This document shows, in pieces, positions 15,901 through 23,850 of a stretch of 64,000 nt of DNA. The stretch is taken from positions 186,001 through 250,000 of the forward strand of contig NZ_PZYZ01000001.1 of NCBI RefSeq assembly GCF_003047295.1, in the 5' to 3' direction. Each line of letters begins with the position of its first letter. The stretch's first letter is position 1. Source of the stretch: Nocardioides sediminis (lineage in GTDB: Bacteria; Actinomycetota; Actinomycetes; Propionibacteriales; Nocardioidaceae). The notes under the pieces are model-generated. The model was not told the origin of the DNA, ran no database searches, and was given only the letters and a program-made list of their open reading frames with translations. The position numbers and the translations under genes are program-made.

Positions 15901-17717
15901 AGAACAACGAGCGGTTGGAGAGGCTCAAGAAGCTGCCGATCACCGTGATCGTCGGTAACCCGCCGTACTCGGCTGGGCAGGACAGTGCCAACGACGACAA
16001 CGCCAACGAGAAGTACCCGGCGCTGGACGCTGCCATCAGATCCACCTATGCGGAGCGATCGAGTGCCACGAACAAGAACTCGCTGTACGACTCCTACATC
16101 CGCGCCATCAAGTGGGCCACCCTGCGGATCAAGGACCGGGGCGTCATCGCATTCGTGACGAACGGCGGATTCCTCGACTCGAACACCGCCGACGGCATGC
16201 GCAAGACGCTGGCCGAGGAGTTCGACGCGATCCATGTCTACAACCTGCGGGGGAACCAGCGGACGGCGGGGGAGCAGTCGCGGAAAGAGGGCGGCAAGGT
16301 TTTCGACGCCGGCAGCCGGGCTACCGTTGCCATCACCGTTCTGGTGAAGCGACCCGGCGGGTCGGGGCGCGCCACGATCCACTACACCGACATCGGGGAC
16401 TACCTGACGCGTGAGCAGAAGCTGGCCCTGGTCGCTGAGGCGGGGTCCCTGGAGGGTGTGGAGGCTCAGGCGATCACTCCGAATGATCACGGAGATTGGC
16501 TGAATCAGCGACGCGACGACTTTGATAAGTTCATGCCAGTCATCGATTTCTTTGGCGCCTACTCGGGTGGACTGAAGACCAACAGAGATGCTTGGACTTA
16601 CAACTACTCAGCGACAGAAGTTCGCTCCAATGTCGAGCGCTTGCTAGACACCTACGAGAGCGACCGGCTGCACGCCAGGACAACGCGTGATCCCAAACTC
16701 ATCTCCTGGAGCGGCGGCCTGGAGGCGATGGCACGCCGGGGAACGACACTTCGACTTAACGAAGAAGGGGTCACTTTTGCTCTATATCGACCCTTCACCA
16801 AGAGCTACGTCTACTTTGACAAGGCGCTGAACGAGCGTCGGTATAGATTGCCAGTGTTCTTTCCGGATCATGGGGCTGGGAATCTCGGACTAGTTGTGAT
16901 GGGTCCACGGGCCGAAGCGAACCCCGCCGTCTTGATGTCTGCGCAGATTCCCGATGTAGCCGCTTTCGTATACACAACGCAGTTCTTTGCCCGTTGGCGG
17001 TACCACGCTAACGACGAAGGCATCCTCGATCTCGAGGCGAACGGCAGAACTATCGAGGGCCACCGCCGGGTCGACAACATCACTGATGAGGCGCTCAGGC
17101 GCTTCGCGGCAGCGTACGGCGAGATCACCAAGGACGACATCTTCTTCTACGTCTACGGTCTGCTGCACTCCCCGGAGTATCGCGATACCTATGCCGCCGA
17201 CCTCAAGAAGATGTTGCCCCGCATCCCGCTGGTCGAGGACCCGTGGCCGTTCGTCGAGGCCGGTCGGAAGCTGTCGGACCTCCACCTCGGCTACGAGTCC
17301 GTGACGCCGTACCCGCTCCAGGGACTCGACGTCGACCCGATCTCCGACCCCTACGACTTCTTCCGCGTCCAGAAGATGGCCTTCGCCAAGGTCCGCGATC
17401 CTGAGACCAAGAAGCTCGTCGCCGACAAGACAAAGGTCGTCTACAACTCGCACATAGAGCTCAGCGGCATCCCCGAGGCGGCGTACCGCTACATGCTCGG
17501 CTCCCGTTCGGCCATCGAGTGGATCATCGACCGCTACCAGGTGAAGACCGACAAGGCGTCCGGGATCGTCAACGACCCCAACGACTGGTCCCGGGAAGTG
17601 TCGGACCCTCGCTACATCATCGACCTGCTCGCCCGCATCGTCACGGTGAGCCTCGAGACGATGAAGATCGTCGACAACCTGCCTGCCTTGGCCATCCGAG
17701 AGGACCAGGGCAACTAA
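12948..17717 (+). CDS. Type ISP single-polypeptide restriction-modification enzyme
   Basis: 1,589 aa, close to the size of known type ISP enzymes such as LlaBIII. Domains in order: Mrr-like nuclease ('DTGIDLVAQD', then 'AIQCKF'); SF2 helicase with Walker A 'ACGTGKTF' (about 194), 'SDEAHRT' (DEAH, about 321), 'YMTATPR' and a C-terminal motif 'QSVGRVMRKAPGKK'; helical coupler; gamma-class adenine-N6 methyltransferase with 'DGFTGTGTFMV' (SAM motif, about 881) and 'VGNPPYSAG' (NPPY, about 1,004); then the target-recognition region. It methylates one strand of an asymmetric site and, on unmethylated DNA, translocates with ATP and cuts. ATG 12948 is chosen over 12942 because AGGA is eight bases away instead of two. 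The segment 16,470-17,080 has much lower G+C than its surroundings. It heads a five-gene operon. Confidence 0.92.
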   Translation: MGSTIYDVLDELRATATSEADKGTRFEKLIRAYLRVDPVFADQFSDVWLWSEYPGNNGKHDTGIDLVAQDRNTGHHVAIQCKFFAPSTSVSKPMIDSFLAASGKDGFKERIIVSTTERWNSNAEETIRQQLIPVRRIGMSELEHSRVDWSQFSLETPEYLPVHGKKVPRPHQRIAIDKVTAGFGETDRGKLIMACGTGKTFTSLRLAEENVGAGGRVLFLVPSISLLSQTVREWVGEAELPIRPLAVCSDAKSTKRSANTSEDISTTDLALPATTDVAVLKQRLADAAADTSAMTVVFATYQSIDVVAQAIDGGKFDLIVSDEAHRTTGATVVGESESAFVRVHDDDYLRAEKRLYMTATPRIYDDNSRAKAGQANAVLASMDDEELYGPEFHRLGFGEAVEADLLTDYKVLVLTVDEESVARTFQSQLSDGDHELDLDDAAKIVGCWNGLAKRGKAEHDFADDPEPMRRAVAFAGNIKSSKRIEELFTDVTRYYVDRANLEDESGESPLSCQVRHVDGTFNALERNTRIDWLQAESKPNHARILTNARCLSEGVDVPALDAVMFLSPRKSVVDIVQSVGRVMRKAPGKKFGYIILPVGVPSGMSPEEALRDNKRYAAVWEVLQALRAHDERFDAMVNRIDLTSNRDGKINVIGVGGADSRDSVQGALDLAFGDLDAWRDAIYSKIVDKVGTRRYWQDWAKSVADIATRQTTRINALLAEENSEVAKEFDVFLSGLRGNLNEGISRSDAIDMLAQHLITRPVFNALFEGSQFLDHNPVAKAMERMLSALDEHNVDDENHTLQKFYESVRMRVQGINTAEGRQRIIIELYDTFFATAFKKTVDKLGIVYTPVEIVDFILKSADDVLRQEFGQGLTDEGVHILDGFTGTGTFMVRLLQSGLIKPEDLARKYANELHANEILLLAYYIAAVNIETTYYDVMTQVAAPGGGKHAADPGHEYVEFPGLILTDTFQSWEDNDRQDLDVFPENNERLERLKKLPITVIVGNPPYSAGQDSANDDNANEKYPALDAAIRSTYAERSSATNKNSLYDSYIRAIKWATLRIKDRGVIAFVTNGGFLDSNTADGMRKTLAEEFDAIHVYNLRGNQRTAGEQSRKEGGKVFDAGSRATVAITVLVKRPGGSGRATIHYTDIGDYLTREQKLALVAEAGSLEGVEAQAITPNDHGDWLNQRRDDFDKFMPVIDFFGAYSGGLKTNRDAWTYNYSATEVRSNVERLLDTYESDRLHARTTRDPKLISWSGGLEAMARRGTTLRLNEEGVTFALYRPFTKSYVYFDKALNERRYRLPVFFPDHGAGNLGLVVMGPRAEANPAVLMSAQIPDVAAFVYTTQFFARWRYHANDEGILDLEANGRTIEGHRRVDNITDEALRRFAAAYGEITKDDIFFYVYGLLHSPEYRDTYAADLKKMLPRIPLVEDPWPFVEAGRKLSDLHLGYESVTPYPLQGLDVDPISDPYDFFRVQKMAFAKVRDPETKKLVADKTKVVYNSHIELSGIPEAAYRYMLGSRSAIEWIIDRYQVKTDKASGIVNDPNDWSREVSDPRYIIDLLARIVTVSLETMKIVDNLPALAIREDQGN

Positions 17718-17739
17718 CCATATTAGGACGGGGGGAACC

Positions 17740-19374
17740 ATGGCCGAGGTGGCCTACAAGCCGCGCGGGCGCGACGGCTTCGAGTGCACGGTCGAGAAGG
17801 CGGCGCTGGCGCTGACGGTCTCCGGAACGCTCGAGGACGTCACGCCTGCCGTGCACGGAGATTTGGAGCTGACGAGCAACGCTGCGCTGGTCACCAATGC
17901 GTGGGCTTACGCGAAGCACGAGGCGTATCGACGCAGGCTCAGGTCCGCTGAGAAGCGCAAGAGCCATGCGGAGCAGGCAGAGAAGCACAAGTGGGCGGCA
18001 GCGGTCATCACCGACCTGGTGTCCGAGTTGGGCGACGAGTCGCGCCAAGGGTGGTGCTCGGCGTGCTTCTCCTTGGCGGAGCACCGCGCGGTGCGCCGCT
18101 TCCGCGGTCCGACGAAGTCCTACTTGTGCGGCACGTGCGGTGCTCCCACGACCGCCTGTGCAGCGCCGTCCTGCAAGCACATGTCCAACCGTGGAACGTC
18201 TGGCGTCACTAAGCCCCGCTACTGCGCCCAGCACCGTCACGAGATCACCGGCTTCGAGAAGGCTGGCTCGCAGGTCGGTGCGCTGGACAACTGGTCGGAC
18301 TGGCTGAGCTTCGAGTCCCGCAACCTTTCGAGGACCACGAAGGTGGTGGGTGCCGTCGTGCTCACCGCCGCCGTCGTGACGCCCGCGGCATGGGCGGCGG
18401 CGCCGGCCATCGGTGGGGCCTTGGGCGGCATGACGGGGCTGACCGGCGCAGCGGCTACGAGTCACGGCCTCGCGATGCTCGGCGGTGGATCAGTTGCCTC
18501 AGGTGGCCTTGGCATGGCGGGTGGCACTGCTGTGGTGTCTGCCGTTGGCGGCGGACTGGGCGGAGTCATCGGTGGCACCGCGACGGCGGCCTACGTGGGC
18601 GCTGACCCGTCGTTCAAGCTGCAGAAGCTCCGGGATGGGACGGGTGCGCCGGTGCTGGTCGCGAGCGGCTTCCTCACCGACAAGGACGATGGTTGGGGCA
18701 CCTGGAAGCGACTGATCGACGAGCGCTATCCGGACCGCCCCGTCTACCGCGTCCACTGGGGCGCCAAAGAGCTCAAGGTGTTCGGAACTCTCGCAGCTGC
18801 GGGAGCAGGAAGCACGGCTGCGATGGCCTTCGCCAGACGGGCCGCGAGCACAGCGTCGAGGAAGGCCGCTGGTCGTGCCTCGTGGTTCGGTTGGCTCCTT
18901 CTCGCGAAGGACGTTGCCGCCAACCCGTGGACAGTGGCGAAGACGCGTGCCGGCATGACAGGAGCCGTCCTGGCTGACCTGATCGCCCGCACGGACGAGC
19001 CCGCCCTTGTCCTCGTCGGCCACAGTCTCGGCGCGCGGGTGGTGGCGACCACTGCCCAGCTGTTGGGCACCCGTGTGGACGCACCCAAGCTCGAGGACGT
19101 CCACCTCCTCGGTGCCGCCGTCGGCGCCAAGGGTGACTGGCGCACGCTCAACGACTCCGTCACGGGGTCGGTCTGGAACTACTGGTCAACCGACGACATG
19201 GTGCTCAAGTACCTCTACGCCATGGGCTCAGCAGGAGAGCGCGCTGCCGGCCAGGCCGGGTTCGGGACCAAGTACCCGAAGATCAAGAACCGCAATGTCA
19301 GCCGTGGCGTGGATGGCCACTCCGCCTACTTCGGGGCCATCAGTCTCGGCGACGCGAACGGGGGGTCATCGTGA
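17740..19374 (+). CDS. DUF726-type alpha/beta hydrolase with N-terminal zinc-binding region
   Basis: 544 aa; GGGGGGAA precedes the ATG. Residues about 105-165 contain a Cys/His-rich zinc region ('WCSACFSLAEHR', 'LCGTCG', 'CAAPSCKHM', 'YCAQHRHE'). A Gly/Ala-rich hydrophobic stretch (about 205-290, from 'TTKVVGAVVLTAAVV') could form membrane helices. The C-terminal half is an alpha/beta hydrolase of DUF726 (TMCO4-like) type: 'VLVASGFLTDKDD', then the nucleophile elbow 'LVGHSLGARVV' (Ser about 427), and 'DGHSAYF' supplying a likely catalytic His. It lies 22 bases after the type ISP gene and overlaps the next gene, so it is probably co-expressed with that restriction enzyme. A lipase/esterase acting at the membrane is plausible; substrate unknown. 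Not a standard part of type ISP loci. Confidence 0.7.
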   Translation: MAEVAYKPRGRDGFECTVEKAALALTVSGTLEDVTPAVHGDLELTSNAALVTNAWAYAKHEAYRRRLRSAEKRKSHAEQAEKHKWAAAVITDLVSELGDESRQGWCSACFSLAEHRAVRRFRGPTKSYLCGTCGAPTTACAAPSCKHMSNRGTSGVTKPRYCAQHRHEITGFEKAGSQVGALDNWSDWLSFESRNLSRTTKVVGAVVLTAAVVTPAAWAAAPAIGGALGGMTGLTGAAATSHGLAMLGGGSVASGGLGMAGGTAVVSAVGGGLGGVIGGTATAAYVGADPSFKLQKLRDGTGAPVLVASGFLTDKDDGWGTWKRLIDERYPDRPVYRVHWGAKELKVFGTLAAAGAGSTAAMAFARRAASTASRKAAGRASWFGWLLLAKDVAANPWTVAKTRAGMTGAVLADLIARTDEPALVLVGHSLGARVVATTAQLLGTRVDAPKLEDVHLLGAAVGAKGDWRTLNDSVTGSVWNYWSTDDMVLKYLYAMGSAGERAAGQAGFGTKYPKIKNRNVSRGVDGHSAYFGAISLGDANGGSS

Positions 19375-19775
19375 TCAGCAACGCCGATGACGGTCAGCAG
19401 TCGCAGTACGACCGTCGCGCGGAGGTCGAGGCGATCCTTGCGGGCGATGACACCCTGCTTGGCCGCGTCTATCGATATGACCTGGAAGGCCGGACACCTC
19501 TGGAGATAGCAGAGGAGGAGGGCAACGCGAGTCCGGGCTTCGTCTACGGCTACCGCAGCACACTGAAGGCGTTGCTCGACGAAGAGATTCCCAACAGCAC
19601 CAACTTGGCCCTCGCAGCAGCTCGACGGGTGCGCAAGTGGCTCAAGACTGTCCCGGTGAGGCCCGAGCTCCGCGCTGACCTTCAGACCCTCGAGCAGAAG
19701 TTGATGTCGAAGGCAGACAACGTTGAGGCTCAGCTCGTTGAGGCCGAGGATGCTCAAGGCTTCGGAGGTCGCTGA
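19371..19775 (+). CDS. Small HTH-like protein of unknown function
   Basis: 134 aa; GTG start overlaps the DUF726 stop by four bases. No family is recognised. Residues about 20-65 ('ILAGDDTLLGRVYRYDLEG', 'TPLEIAEEEGNASPGFVYGY') read like a helix-turn-helix of the sigma-4 / ECF type, with 'PLEIAEEEG' as the first helix and 'SPGFVYGYRSTLKALL' as recognition helix. The rest is helical and charged. It overlaps the next gene by 26 bases. A DNA-binding accessory to the restriction operon is one guess. Confidence 0.55.
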   Translation: MISNADDGQQSQYDRRAEVEAILAGDDTLLGRVYRYDLEGRTPLEIAEEEGNASPGFVYGYRSTLKALLDEEIPNSTNLALAAARRVRKWLKTVPVRPELRADLQTLEQKLMSKADNVEAQLVEAEDAQGFGGR

Positions 19776-20151
19776 GTCCAAGGGCACTCCGGGGATCTAC
19801 GTCTACACGCTGCCCCACTACGTGCGCTATCCGGTTGATCCCGACACAGGGAAGACGTTCCTCAAGGTGGGGCACTCGGCGAAGGACGCGTACTACCGCG
19901 CGGGATCCGCTGGCAGACTCACGGCTCTTCCTGAGGAGCCGATCCTTCTACGGATCTACGCGGTGGACGAGTCGGCTGCTGCTGAGAAGAAGTTCCACGC
20001 GTGGCTGCGCGACGCCGACCACATGGCGGCCCGGACCAAACGTGCAGGTGCCGAATGGTTCCTGACCTCGACCAAGTTTCTCGATCGGATCGCCCAGTCT
20101 CTCAACCTCCAGATCGAGGTCATCAACGAGTTCGACGCCGGCGACGCATGA
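19750..20151 (+). CDS. GIY-YIG nuclease-like protein (T5orf172 type)
   Basis: 133 aa from ATG 19750, inside the end of the previous gene, with a TTGAGG-like ribosome site eight bases before it; a TTG at 19723 is less likely. 'GIYVYTLPHYVRY' and 'KTFLKVGHSAKDAYYR' give the strands and K-V-G loop of the GIY-YIG fold. 'RIYAVDESAAAEKKFHAWL' matches the helix with a conserved Glu/His region, and 'GAEWFLTS' the W-F motif that marks the T5orf172/MUG113 branch. Such domains cut DNA or serve in phage and mobile-element proteins. Fourth gene of the type ISP operon; the next gene overlaps it by ATGA. Catalytic competence is uncertain because the canonical Tyr-Arg pair is not clear. Confidence 0.7.
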   Translation: MLKASEVAESKGTPGIYVYTLPHYVRYPVDPDTGKTFLKVGHSAKDAYYRAGSAGRLTALPEEPILLRIYAVDESAAAEKKFHAWLRDADHMAARTKRAGAEWFLTSTKFLDRIAQSLNLQIEVINEFDAGDA

Positions 20152-20669
20152 GCAACAAGGACGTCTGGGCAGAGGCTGCTTATGACATCCTCGTCGAGGT
20201 GGCGGGGCGCTATCACGCGGTCATCGAGTACAGCGAGCTCGGAGAGGAGATTCAGCGCCGTTCGGGCGTCACGACCCGGATGGCGATCAGGAACTGGATC
20301 GGCGGCGTGCTCGAGATCGTGGTCCATCGATGCGCGCGCAACCGCATTCCGGCGCTCACTGCGCTGGTCGTCCGGAAGAACACGGGAATGGTCGGCGATG
20401 GATACGACGCCGTCCTCCGTGCCGAGGGGATCCCGCCCCTCGAAGACGCCATGCAGCGCGAGAACCACGCCGCGCAAGCAAGGTTGCAGTGCTACCGCTG
20501 GGCACGGGCTTCGGATCTACCGCCCGACGGCGGAGTGCCTGCGCTCGCGCCGAAGCTCGCAGCCACAGTCGAGCGGCAACGCAAGGCTCAAGCGCCACGC
20601 CCGGCACGAGTGTGCCTGCGCTGCAACATGGCGATCCCCGCAACGGGTGCCTGCGACAACTGCGACTGA
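20148..20669 (+). CDS. Hypothetical protein with C-terminal zinc ribbon
   Basis: 173 aa from ATG 20148 overlapping the preceding stop (ATGA); a longer frame upstream is only the shadow of the GIY-YIG gene. The N-terminal 100 residues ('DVWAEAAYDILVEVAGRYH', 'YSELGEEIQRRSGVTTRMA', 'NWIGGVLEIVVHRC', 'PALTALVVRKNTGMVGDGYD') have a winged-helix-like pattern and read as one compact domain. The C-terminus has CxxC pairs 'CLRCNM' and 'CDNC', a minimal zinc ribbon. Not recognised further. It ends the type ISP operon, seven bases from the stop of the convergent helicase gene. DNA or RNA binding is plausible from the zinc ribbon; anything beyond that is guesswork. Confidence 0.65.
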   Translation: MSNKDVWAEAAYDILVEVAGRYHAVIEYSELGEEIQRRSGVTTRMAIRNWIGGVLEIVVHRCARNRIPALTALVVRKNTGMVGDGYDAVLRAEGIPPLEDAMQRENHAAQARLQCYRWARASDLPPDGGVPALAPKLAATVERQRKAQAPRPARVCLRCNMAIPATGACDNCD

Positions 20670-20676
20670 CCATCGA

Positions 20677-23600
20677 TCAGCGCGCCGCCGATGGGCTGAG
20701 GTCGATCAGTAGGTCCGAGTAGTCCTCTGCGTCGTCGCCGAGGTAGCGCAGCAGGTCTTCCTGCCGTGGCTGCCCGATCACCAGACGGTAGGCACCGACG
20801 GTGCGCATCAGCCGACGGTACGAGTGCGCCTCCCGACTCAAGGGCAGCGCAGGCACGTAACGCTCGATGCGATGGCCACCCTCGAGCGGGAACACCCAGT
20901 AGGGATAGATCATCGTCTGATCATCAGGTCGGTCGGCGTCAGCCAGCTCGAAGGCGGCTTTCCACGGGTCGTCAGCGGCCAGCAGCTCCTGCCGTGCGCC
21001 GTACTTGATAGCGACGTTGCGACGTACTGCGTGGCCCTTGTAGCGGTGGACGCGGCCCTCGCGTTGCTCGAGGTCCACAGGGTTGCTGGGCAGGTTCCAG
21101 TGGACGATCGCGTGGCTGTACTGGTGGAAGTCCAGACCTTCCTGGCCGACCGAGGTGGACGACAGGACGAACGGCCAGAATGGCGAGTTGAAGGCCTGGC
21201 GGACCTGCCCCTCCCGTGCGATGGCCTGGTCCTCGGTGACACCGCGACCGAAGCGCACCGCGAAGTGGTTGCGCAGGGTGAAGGTGTCCAGGCGCAGCTC
21301 ACCGCCGGTCAAGGACAGGTCTGACACCTTGTTGACGCTGGCCCGCATCCCCAACGCGGCGCTCATCTCCGCGGCTATCGCCCTCGCCTTGGTCGGTGCG
21401 TCCTTGAGGTTCACCCCGAGACTTTCGTTGAGGACATGCGCGTACTCATCAAGTACGGACGTCAGGCCTGCGTCGACGCTGTAGGCCAGCACGTCCTTCC
21501 AGTAGGCGGTCTCCTCCGAGCCCGCTCGGATGAGTGCCATCATCTCGGGCTGGTTCGCGTGGTTGCGCAGCGCCCACGAGATCGTCGAGGCCTCGTTCCG
21601 CACGTCCGGATCGCGTAGGTTCTCGAGCCCGCCGGCGACCCTGCTCAGGGCCCTTAGCGCGGACACTCCCAGGCCGCCGAGCGCCATGTTGGTCAGTACA
21701 TCGACAAGGTCCTCGGGCCTCCGCCCGAGCTCCTCGGCGTGGACGCCTGCAGCGCGCGTGAGGTGCTCATGGAAGCGGGACTCGGTGTCGTGCTCCCCCC
21801 ACTCCTCGCCGTAGTCGAAGCTCACCGCCTCGTCGGGGGAGAGGTCCATCCTCAACTGGTCGAGGAGCACGGGCGCGGCCCAGTACCAGGAGTCGTCGGC
21901 GGGCCCGGTCCGAGGTCCTTGCGGCAGCTCCTCGAGGTGTCGTTCGATCTCCTTGCGGATCTCGGCAACCATCGTCTCCCGCGGGAGAGGTAGAGGTGCA
22001 CGGAGACGACGGGCAATGTAGAGCGGGTCGCCAGCAGCTGCGAGCGCTGCGCAGGGGTAGATGAGCGCGAGGACGGGCATTCCGGAGAGACGGCCGTCCG
22101 AACGGTTGAACGCGAGAAGCCCTCGCTGCCGCGTGGCGTCGTACCTCCGCTCAGTAGTACCACCGAGCTCACGAAGTCGTCGTTCGGCCTCATAGCTCAG
22201 CACGCTCGAGATCGCCTTGGGGACGACGTTCCAAGCGGAGAACACGAGACGTTTGGTGAAGTGCTGGAGGTCGGGGTCGGCGTAGGCGCCCGTCGTCTCG
22301 TAGTACGGCATGGACGGCGGGATCCATGCCAAGCGGTGAGCGCCGCGATCGAGCACGTCGTGCGCCAGCGCCCGCATCTTGGGGTTGCCAGGGTCGAGCT
22401 TGGCATAGCGATTGACCTGGCGCTTCGTGAGCGACCGGGTAGTCTCACGGATCGCCCGCTTGACCTCGTCGCTCTCAGCGCCTGCACTCTCGAGCTCCTT
22501 CTTGACGACGTACCCGTCCATGAGCTCGAGGACGTAGGGCGAGCTACGCCAGTACTCGAGCATGTCCTGCTGTCGCAGCGCCTGAGCCACCCGGCTCAGG
22601 AACCTGTAGTCGCTGACGTCCTGCGGGGCGAGGGCGAGCCCGTCCATCCGCTTCTGCACCACCATGCCGTCCCGGTCAGGCGTAGACGCCAAGCGTTCGG
22701 TGCGGACCATGACCCGCCGCAGCTCCGCCTGTGCGGCGTCGCGTGCCGCCTCCGCCTGCTCGCGATCGCCGGACATCAGCCCTCGTCGCAGGTCGGCCAG
22801 GGAATGCTTCACCACCTCGGCACGACGAGGCCCGGCGAGGAAGTCGATCGTCTGCACGAAGTTGTCGTAGTGGTCCTCACCCTCGGCCTCGTCGGGCAGC
22901 GTGTACATCTTGAACGGCGTCGCTGAGAGGAGCAGGAGCTTGGCCTCTCCGTGGTCGAAGAGGGCACGGGCGAGCTCGGCCCCGGGGTTGTCGTCGTGCA
23001 GCAGGGACGTGAACCGCTGGAACTCGTCGAGCACGATGATGTCGGGCTCTAGGGCGGCCACCGCTGCACGCGCCATCATCTGCCGCATCGAGCCGATCAA
23101 GACGTAGCGACGTCGGCTCAGAGGGCTCTCCGGCCACCAGTCGTCGCTCTTGTACTTGAACTCTTCAGCAGTCGTGAAGATCTCCTCGAGCTTGCTCTCG
23201 TTCTCGCCGGAGCCAGAATCGGAGCGCAACTGCTTGACCAAGGCTCGACTCGTGTCCACGGGGATCGAGGACAGGTCGAAATCGTTGACTTGACGAGCGA
23301 AGTTGTCGAAACGAGTCGCGCCCCGGAAGAAGCGGAGCCAGTGCTTGCCCTTGAGCTCGGGCAGCTCGCTGCGAAGCATCCAGTAGAGCAGTACGCGTTC
23401 ACGGGCGGTCCCTCCGCTCTCGCCTACGTTGAAGGACGTGCCGGGGCTGAACGAGACGAAGTTGAGCTTGCGCCCCTTGAGCTTGTCGATCCGCTGAGCG
23501 AGGAGGGTGAGTCGGTCGGCGAACTCGTCGGTCGCTGGGGAACCGTCGTCCTCGAGCTCGGTGCCCACCCGTAGTCGGGCGAGGTTCTGCCGGGCGATCT

Positions 23601-23850
23601 GAGCGTTGCTGCAGATGTAGACGACGTCGATGCGGTCGACCTTGTCCCAGAGATGCTCGATCGACTTCGCGATCACCCCACGGGCGATGAGCGTCTTGCC
23701 GAGACCCACTTCGTCGGCGACCAGGAATCGACGGGTCGCGTCGCCGCCCCACAGCCTCTCGTCGATGTAGTCGACCGTGGCGCGCTGGAAGTCCTTGAGG
23801 CCCTTGAGCTCGACCTCTGCGTCCGGGCACTTCGTCGGGCGGCTGCTCAT
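20677..23850 (-). CDS. Large SNF2/SF2-type helicase of the DUF6361-PLD-helicase module
   Basis: 1,057 aa from ATG 23850, which overlaps the stop of the PLD gene (ATGA). N-terminal 'LKDFQRATVDYI' is a Q-motif-like start; 'LVADEVGLGKTLIARGV' is Walker A (46-53) of SNF2/RapA style; 'IIVLDEFQRF' is motif II with DEFQ instead of DEAH; 'LLLLSATPFKMY' is motif III. The C-terminal lobe carries 'SSTSVGQEGLDFHQYSHAIV' and 'LEQREGRVHRYKGH' (motifs V and VI). A long middle insertion separates the lobes. It should be an ATP-driven translocase in the cytoplasm. With DUF6361 and PLD genes directly upstream, this matches a three-gene defence architecture that I recall as Azaca (ZacABC); an HMM comparison would settle the name. 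Helicase assignment is firm. Confidence 0.85.
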   Translation of the reverse strand: MSSRPTKCPDAEVELKGLKDFQRATVDYIDERLWGGDATRRFLVADEVGLGKTLIARGVIAKSIEHLWDKVDRIDVVYICSNAQIARQNLARLRVGTELEDDGSPATDEFADRLTLLAQRIDKLKGRKLNFVSFSPGTSFNVGESGGTARERVLLYWMLRSELPELKGKHWLRFFRGATRFDNFARQVNDFDLSSIPVDTSRALVKQLRSDSGSGENESKLEEIFTTAEEFKYKSDDWWPESPLSRRRYVLIGSMRQMMARAAVAALEPDIIVLDEFQRFTSLLHDDNPGAELARALFDHGEAKLLLLSATPFKMYTLPDEAEGEDHYDNFVQTIDFLAGPRRAEVVKHSLADLRRGLMSGDREQAEAARDAAQAELRRVMVRTERLASTPDRDGMVVQKRMDGLALAPQDVSDYRFLSRVAQALRQQDMLEYWRSSPYVLELMDGYVVKKELESAGAESDEVKRAIRETTRSLTKRQVNRYAKLDPGNPKMRALAHDVLDRGAHRLAWIPPSMPYYETTGAYADPDLQHFTKRLVFSAWNVVPKAISSVLSYEAERRLRELGGTTERRYDATRQRGLLAFNRSDGRLSGMPVLALIYPCAALAAAGDPLYIARRLRAPLPLPRETMVAEIRKEIERHLEELPQGPRTGPADDSWYWAAPVLLDQLRMDLSPDEAVSFDYGEEWGEHDTESRFHEHLTRAAGVHAEELGRRPEDLVDVLTNMALGGLGVSALRALSRVAGGLENLRDPDVRNEASTISWALRNHANQPEMMALIRAGSEETAYWKDVLAYSVDAGLTSVLDEYAHVLNESLGVNLKDAPTKARAIAAEMSAALGMRASVNKVSDLSLTGGELRLDTFTLRNHFAVRFGRGVTEDQAIAREGQVRQAFNSPFWPFVLSSTSVGQEGLDFHQYSHAIVHWNLPSNPVDLEQREGRVHRYKGHAVRRNVAIKYGARQELLAADDPWKAAFELADADRPDDQTMIYPYWVFPLEGGHRIERYVPALPLSREAHSYRRLMRTVGAYRLVIGQPRQEDLLRYLGDDAEDYSDLLIDLSPSAAR

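Noticed and set aside
14469..16490. A 673-codon open frame on the minus strand
   Set aside because: It lies entirely opposite the type ISP methyltransferase/helicase and is a product of strong GC codon bias; it has Val/Leu/Asp-rich shadow composition and no motifs.
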